Assembly (NCBI GenBank): GCA_963682025.1
Contig: OY821522.1
Location: forward strand, 28,942,959-29,006,958
Source: Cordilura impudica
Lineage: Eukaryota; Arthropoda; Insecta; Diptera; Scathophagidae
Direction of reading: 5' to 3'
Length of the DNA stretch: 64,000 bases
Within the stretch, counting starts at the first letter, position 1. Each line of letters starts with the position of its first letter. Shown here piece after piece: positions 53,931 through 64,000 of the stretch. The notes under the pieces were generated by a model. That model searched no databases and had not been told where the DNA came from. It saw only the letters and a program-made list of their open reading frames with translations. The position numbers and the translations under genes are program-made.

Positions 53931-54567
53931 TTTTATTTTATTTTGTAAAAAAAAAACACTAAAAAAATTAAACTCAACACCAAAAATACTGACGACAAAA
54001 TCAGAGTCAATTCAAAGCAACGTCGTCGTCAAATTTTGTTACAGAATACAAAAAATATGTTGACAGTCATCGATAGATGTCAATATCGACAATGGGAATA
54101 CCGATTTACAACAAACGGTGAAACACGACGTTGTCTTGTGTTGACGACGCCAAATAGAATAAGGGTGAATATCTCCTGAATGGCAATATTTTTTTTAAAT
54201 GTAAACATTTTTAAATGTAAAGATATTTCTAAATTTAAAATTATTATTTCCGACGTTTTGATATGATTTTCTGAAACTCAATTAATATTTTCTAATTTAT
54301 AATTGGAAATTTTATTTTCAGTTTTTATTATAATTGATATTTTCTTAAATTTGAATGGAAAATTTAAAAAGTGAAATTTTGTATTTATGTGAATAATAAT
54401 GCTTTATTAATTATAAACAATTTTTAAAAATTAGATGTAATCGCAATCAGATATTTTATAGGTAAAGCAGAATAATAATTCTATATAACTATGTAGAACT
54501 GTTTTGTAAGCAAAAAACTCATTGACGAACTCGGTAACTCTATTTTGTAAAGACAACAAAAAGTTAA

Positions 54568-55142
54568 CCCCCCAATCTCACATCACACTGAAATTGTAAA
54601 ATCGTTGTGTACGTATTATCAACGAAAAATTGTTCGAATTAGTCGAATCCATCGCCATTAAATTTTATGCTCAAACATCTGACTGCAATCTCATTTTTAA
54701 AATGTTGTCGAAGTGTAAACTTGAAAAAATTTGTATACTTCTCTCTCTTATTTTATTTTAAGTAGAGTTACCAAGTTTATTATACAGGCACATGTTTGAG
54801 GGAAAATGTTTACATTTATTATTATTAGTATTATTTTAATAATAGTTAATAATATTTATGCTCTATAATTAACAAACTTGCGTTTTTGTATGCGCATTTC
54901 AAAAAATAAATCATTATAATAGATTTAACAAGTTAAAACTTTAATTACAATTTTACAGAATCCAGTAAATTTGCATTAAATTTATAACAGGGTAACATTA
55001 ATCATCGTTAGTGTCTGCCACTATTCGCACGAAAAATTTGGTGCCATTAGTGTGACCACTTCGGAAAATGTGTGTGTATTAGTAAAAAAAATGTGAGTGT
55101 ATTGAGTTTTTCGAACTTGCAGTGTGATGTGAGATTGGTGGG
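54568..55142. mobile_element. Tourist-like MITE, 575 bp
   Basis: The 23-bp terminal inverted repeats match except one base (left CCCCCCAATCTCACATCACA…, right ends GAGATTGGTGGG). Flanked by TAA on both sides; B1 reads AAAAGTTAATATGCC at the site. TAA duplications fit Harbinger-type MITEs; a piggyBac (TTAA) origin is an alternative. The right part also occurs at 1,178-1,599. Confidence 0.8.
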
Positions 55143-55632
55143 TAATATGCCAAACTTATGTTCATATTTGTAAAAGAATAATGAAAAAACGTATGAAATA
55201 AAAGACCAACCCGTGTATACTCTTAACATTGTTCTGTATGATATCTAGTTGAAAATATTAACATTCATGTTAAAATAGAAATAACTATTGCAAAGCTAAT
55301 TAGAACAAACTAAAATTATGGCGGCATCTACTGTGGCATAGTCACGCTGAGCAAAATGAAGTGACACTCTGTTATACAAAAGAAATGTATTTTCCCCACA
55401 ACAAAATACTGCAGAATTTTATGTAAATAAAATAACCGATTTATTTCTAACATGCAGTTACTATGAATATACATACATACATATATATAATATATGTACA
55501 TTATTTGTATTATTTAATATGTGTATGTATGTATATTTAAATATTACACTCAAAAAATACAACATCAAACGTTATTTTTGTGTTTTTCTCTTTAAATAAA
55601 TTAATACATAAATTTTTTTGCTAAATTTACAT

Positions 55633-56260
55633 TTGGGCAATTCACAACAGGTGTTGTATATTGTATGTTGTATTGAAATACACAATACAATCATTTGTTG
55701 TGAACACTCAGTTGTATTTTCATATTGTAAAACGCTTTCTTTAGTAATTTTCGATCCAACGAGGAAAGATCGCTTCGTCGCTTCTGCTATTTTGTATAAG
55801 AGAAAACACTTGTCAGTGTTTGCTTTTTGGTCGTGAGATATACCCTGGAGTTTTAGGTACGTACCTCTTGCATTTTAATTTATAATGAAAAAAAAAAAAT
55901 GTTAAATGTTTTGGTTGGTACTCAAAGAGAAAATACATACTAAAAATATAAAAATTAATTTTTATATAAATAAACTTATCGATGTATTTGCGTTATTTGC
56001 ATTATTTGCCATATTTTATTTTATAATTATTTATGCTGATAATATTCTATGTATTTGTTTTTTCTTTTTCATAAAAACTGGCATTCACTTGGAACTGATA
56101 TGTTATGATACAATATACAACATTTACTAAACATAGCAAATGAAGTTGGATCGTGTATCAGATTTTTCAGTGAAAATTACCAACAACAATTTTACACTAT
56201 TGTAAAGTGATACACGATACAAGAGATACAACGATACATTACCCATTGTGAATTGCCCAA
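55633..56260. mobile_element. MITE with 15-bp perfect TIRs (TTGGGCAATTCACAA)
   Basis: TTGGGCAATTCACAA at 55,633-55,647 and its exact inverse at 56,246-56,260. B1 lacks it. Subterminal ATACAAC/GTTGTAT and CACGATAC words recur. No protein of its own. Confidence 0.75.
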
Positions 56261-57106
56261 TTGTTTTTTTATTAACAAATAGGTATTTTAGCATTATTTG
56301 CTTTAGATGTTGGTGAATTTTTACTCCCTTTATATTAACTCGTAGTGTCTGCTTGTCGAAAAAATTTTGGATCGATTTTAACCACTTTCCCGTGACCCAA
56401 TCGATCTGAAATTTTGCAGGCAGGTTTGTGGCAATGACAGAAATGATGCCAAAACAATGGAAACTTTTAAATTTTTCTACCAGAGTTGATAAAAAAATGT
56501 ACAAAGGGTTTGTTTTTCTTATATTATTACGATAACGACCACAAAAACAACAAGTCCAGCTATGAAAACAATGCAACATTTAGAATAACAACAAGAACAA
56601 TATAAGAATATCATGTTTTTCATTTTTTTTTATTTTTCAGAGATTTCCCTGGACCTGTTCCACCGATTTTAATGATTTTTGAAGTAGAAATCTTTCCATG
56701 AATTTGGTGAATCATTCTCACTAAAAATGATCACTGTAGCTGCACTATTGAGGGCGTGATCGTGACAAGAACAACATAGAAAATTATTTTTTTTTCAAGA
56801 CTTGTTTTAGTTCTTCATTCAAATCTCGGGCCCTAATCGGCCGATTTGGACGATTTTAAATAGCAAACTTCTCAGGATGTTAGTGAATCATTTTTATGTC
56901 AACGAGTACCCTAGCTGCCGGATTGATGCCGTCATCGTGATTTCCACAGACGGACAGACGGACAGACGGACATCGCTATATCAACTCCGGTTGTTATAAG
57001 GATCACAAATATATAAATTTTATGGGGTCCAAAATTTTTTTTCTAATTATTACAAACGGAATGACAAACTTATATATACCCTCTGCACACTGGAGTGGAG
57101 GGTATA

Positions 57107-57960
57107 ACAACTCTACAACAGCAACAATGACAGTCATATGTTTTTCAAATAGGAAAAAACTGTTTATGTGTTAGTTTCGGTCATTCCCCAGTATGCATTG
57201 AAATATTATTTCTCCAATGTTGGAGAAAAGTTAAGTTCTTAAATTGATGTCAAATGTAAATCTCAACTTGGGTTGAACAATTTTTCTCCTTGTTTGCTTT
57301 CAACTTGACATCAAGTTGAGATTTAACATTTTTTCCAATCTTTGAGAAACATTTTTACTCTCAATTGGATATCCAACACTTTTCTCCACTTGAGACCAAA
57401 CATTTTTTCAACTTGAATACGATTTGTGTTAAGTCTGAGATATTATTTAAATATGTCATAAATAATAAATTAAATTAAAAAATGCCAAAAAAGTACAAAT
57501 AAATCATTGATATATTTTTAATTATTTTTGCTTTTTGTCGAATTTTTCAAAAAATGTACAACTAATTAATTCATTTATTTTTAATTCTAGATTTTAAAAA
57601 ATGTACATAATATGTACATTTAATGTTAAATATGTACATAGTAATGTTAAATATATAATGAAATTAAATTGAAACATTAAAACATTAAAATTAGTATAAT
57701 ATTTTTTAATACGGCAATTCCGTACCTTCCATTTGATACCGATTGGAAATATTTCTTTGCTATCAAGTTGAGAATCACAAATTTCTCAATTTGATAACTA
57801 TGAAAATCGCCATATAAAAAATGTGCCTTTTAAGTTGAGAAGACTATATTCGAACTATTGAGGGCATTTGAGAATTAACGTTGGAGATTTGAGAAATGTA
57901 TTTGATCTCAAATGCACCTCAAGTTGATAGCAAACAAAAATGTTTATTGGGACATTTATT
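57107..57960. repeat. Non-coding region with repeated TCTCAACTTGA-type words (possible MITE)
   Basis: After a dispersed-repeat fragment (57,110-57,190, inverse of about 2,036-2,125), the words CAACTTGA, TCTCAACTTG and CATCAAGTTGAGATTTAACA occur in both senses between 57,200 and 57,930, as expected of an inverted-repeat element with subterminal motifs. Its ends are unclear. Confidence 0.5.
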
Positions 57961-60002
57961 GTAGGGTCGTTTGCACACACACAAAAAATAGAAAATAAAT
58001 TGTCAATAAGCAAAGCAAGTGGCTTCGAAATTCGATGATGCCAGTTAATCATTTTTTGTTCACGCGGAATTTATAATTGGAGGAATTTTTTTCTCGAGAA
58101 ATGTATTTTCCGTGAGAAAGAAATTCCTTGAGAATATTCATAATTGGGATGAATAACTTTTAATTGGAACTTTTTAGTCGGAATAAATCATAATTCTAGT
58201 TAGATATTGGTTAATATTTCATTAGAAAAAATATTGTGGTGGCATCTACGCAATTATTGAGGCAGTCACGGAAAAATTAAATGCAAGTCTGTTTTTTTTA
58301 ATATAACAAAAATGGATTTTCCCTTTAACAAAATATGGCAGAATTCTTTATAAATGAAATGCAAAATGGAAAATCAATTTTGTGCTAATTCTTAACAAAA
58401 TTATATGTATTATTATATTTATTAATATTTGTAATTTTATTTGACACAATTTCACACACAGTTTTACAGATCAACTGTTTTCAACTGATTTAGAAGTTTT
58501 CTGTTTTTGAAACAGTAGTGCCAATTTGTAACATTTTGTGATGTAATGAAAATCGCAGAATAATAAGTTAATACACAATAAAAAATATTAAATTTTTAAG
58601 TTTTATATACATATTGCAATAAAAAAAACTTTGGTAAATTTACATTGAAGATGGTCAGAAATGAATGAGAAAAAATATATAGACATTTTAGAAAAGCACA
58701 TTTTATGTTAAACTTTATGCACAAAATATATGGGTTTTTGTTGTTTCGAATTTAACTGTGGCTCTAAGTGAAAAGTTTTAGACCGATCGTATATTACATC
58801 TTGAGGATCCTCACCTAATATTTTCAAATATTTTAAATTCTTTTTAACTCATTTAACCTCATTACGAAAATAGTAAAACAGTAAATATGGAAAATCCCCG
58901 CACCTCAAAAAATTGTTTTCTATGAAATAAATTAAAGACATTTCATATTATACAATTTTCTTTCAAAAATGTATCAATTATTGCAAATTTGACATTTGAC
59001 ATATATTATTTGTACATCTATTTGTATAGATTTCGCAGTATGAAAAGAACTATTATTTCTTTATTTAGAATATATGTAAGTATTGCTCGCAAAAAAATGT
59101 AACATCATGAATGAAACACATAGACGACTGCTGGCAGCAGCATTTGTAGTCGCATAGTCAGCTACTTGATTTTTCTGAATACGACAGCAACATATAATAC
59201 AAATGAATTTTTATTTAAATATACAATTACTTTTACTTATTTAAAATGCATTAGTACAACGTAAAAATAAATAAATTACTTTAACGCCTTTTGATTATTA
59301 ATGGAATTATAGCCTTTCATTTTGCGATTTTTTTTTTAAACAAACTAAAATATTTCATAGCACTAACTTCTTTTACATATTTTGTTATATTGTCAACACT
59401 ATTTTTGTTTTGTAGCCAACAAAACACACTTGCAGTTTTTTTTTCTATTTGAAGAACATATGACTGCCATTGTTGATGTTGTAGAGTTGTTTTTTTTTTT
59501 TTTGATTTTGTTTCGTTAACTCTTTTGTATTAAAGCACCTCCAATATATGTATCCATTTTAGTTTGCAAATACAGTATATTTATAATTTATTACTTACAG
59601 CAAAAAATAATAGAAACAATTTTATCAGTTATGCTTACGAAACTATATAAATAGACTTGAAGTTGGCTGCAAAAGCAGTAGCCTGTGTAAAGAACAAGTT
59701 AGCGACATGTAACTGTTACGTAACGTGTCAGCCTTTTTTTCACATGAAAAGTATTGGGACGTTCCGGTTACGTTCGGTAACTGTTTTAAATGATTTTCAT
59801 GTAAAAAAAAACAACTGACTCGTTACGGTTACGGTTAGAAAACATTGACCTTTTATATGTATTATAATGCTATGAATGCATTTATCTTTATTTTATTTTA
59901 TTTATATATTCTTTTTTTTTGTATTGTATATTATTTTTTTTTATTATTATTACTATTTCATTTAATTATTTTTTCTTTAAATAAATTAACACATAAAAAT
60001 TT
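57961..60002. other. AT-rich non-coding sequence with diverged family B segments
   Basis: At about 58,240-58,350 (GTGGCATCTACGCAATTATT, CAGTCACGG, ATGGCAGAATT) it aligns loosely with 18,995-19,100 of B1. At 59,430-59,490 is another copy of the TTTGCAGTTTTTTTCTATTT dispersed repeat. No gene recognised; the 70-codon frame at 59,845 is low-complexity. Confidence 0.5.

Positions 60003-64000
<3,998 letters not shown>

Larger units (their letters stand above)
51432..54167. mobile_element. Harbinger (PIF) DNA transposon, 2,736 bp, near-complete
   Basis: Perfect 29-bp terminal inverted repeats (left CACCCTTATTCTATTTGGCG at 51,432; right partner 54,139-54,167). Target duplication AAT at 51,429-51,431 and 54,168-54,170. 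B1 shows the empty site (CTATTAATTTTTCCTGAATG). Two convergent genes: transposase on + and Myb/SANT-like accessory protein on -. Confidence 0.9.
49363..57106 (+). mobile_element. Family B long hairpin-ended element, copy B2 (five insertions)
   Basis: Same start (ACAAGTAAGAGTGTTAAATT) and end (GTGGAGGGTATAA) as B1. Inserts relative to B1: foldback (about 50,240-51,030), Harbinger (51,432-54,167), Tourist-like MITE (54,568-55,142), about 100 bp near 55,190-55,289 and MITE (55,633-56,260). Without these it is about 2.9 kb, like B1. It also retains about 150 bp near 49,697-49,850 that B1 lacks. Confidence 0.8.

Noticed and set aside
54564..55145. piggyBac origin for the 575-bp MITE because TTAA stands on the left
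   Set aside because: The right side has GGG followed by TAAT, so only TAA is duplicated; comparison with the uninterrupted B1 site favours a 3-bp duplication.

Overview
The window is AT-rich animal nuclear DNA from an insect, most likely a fly. Pointers are: an errantivirus (gypsy-type) element whose primer-binding site matches the 3' end of fly tRNA-Lys; a BEL/Pao element whose primer-binding site matches tRNA-Arg(UCG); R1-clade and CR1/Jockey-like non-LTR elements; and many short elements with a GTCC/GTCT microsatellite core and hairpin ends, as described for the mini-me/DINE/Helentron-derived repeats of Diptera. A calyptrate fly is my inference. I see no host single-copy gene, no tRNA or rRNA gene and no CRISPR array. 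This is a heterochromatin-like nest of mobile elements, most of them broken.

Layout. 1-1.18 kb: R1-like non-LTR element (- strand), 5'-truncated into a Tourist-like MITE (1.18-1.6 kb). 1.6-5.8 kb: non-coding, with minisatellite-like repeats. 5.8-21.24 kb: remains of one Polinton/Maverick. Its protease, major capsid protein, a basic capsid-associated protein, minor capsid (penton) protein, a Lys-rich protein, a GGFL-tail protein and packaging ATPase lie on the - strand. A tandemly duplicated 102-aa Cys/His-rich ORF follows. The start of DNA polymerase B lies on the + strand. No integrase and no polymerase catalytic domain were found. The Polinton is itself interrupted by a mariner relic (8.8-9.4 kb), a complete two-LTR errantivirus carrying only env sequence (12.94-15.08 kb, TSD TGTA), and hairpin-ended elements of two families (A and B). 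21.2-27.1 kb: more family A copies in AT-rich satellite-like sequence.

27.73-41.51 kb: one BEL/Pao retrotransposon (- strand) with both LTRs, a 5-bp CATAT target duplication, tRNA-Arg PBS and polypurine tract. Its pol is split by a CR1/Jockey-like element (30.5-35.76 kb, + strand), whose ORF1 is split in turn by a family A element. Its leader is split by a repeat array containing a GGAGGTGCCACGCCCA box. The BEL element lies inside a Harbinger transposon whose transposase and Myb/SANT-like accessory gene continue to about 44.1 kb. 44.67-46.1 kb: Penelope-like element with a GIY-YIG domain and a degenerate hammerhead core. 46.4-48.6 kb: LINE and hAT scraps, a second hammerhead-like core, and two family A copies. 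49.36-57.11 kb: a second long family B element carrying five insertions, including an 800-bp foldback palindrome and a 2.74-kb Harbinger with 29-bp perfect TIRs and a four-exon transposase broken by a single stop. 57.1-60.85 kb: non-coding sequence and a third family B 3' part. From 60,855 to the window end lies an uninterrupted (TAA)n array of more than 3.1 kb.

The genes do not form a host pathway. The value lies in the nesting. Several elements sit in sequences whose uninterrupted form can be read elsewhere in the window or from the interrupted reading frame, so element ends, target duplications and insertion order can be read directly.
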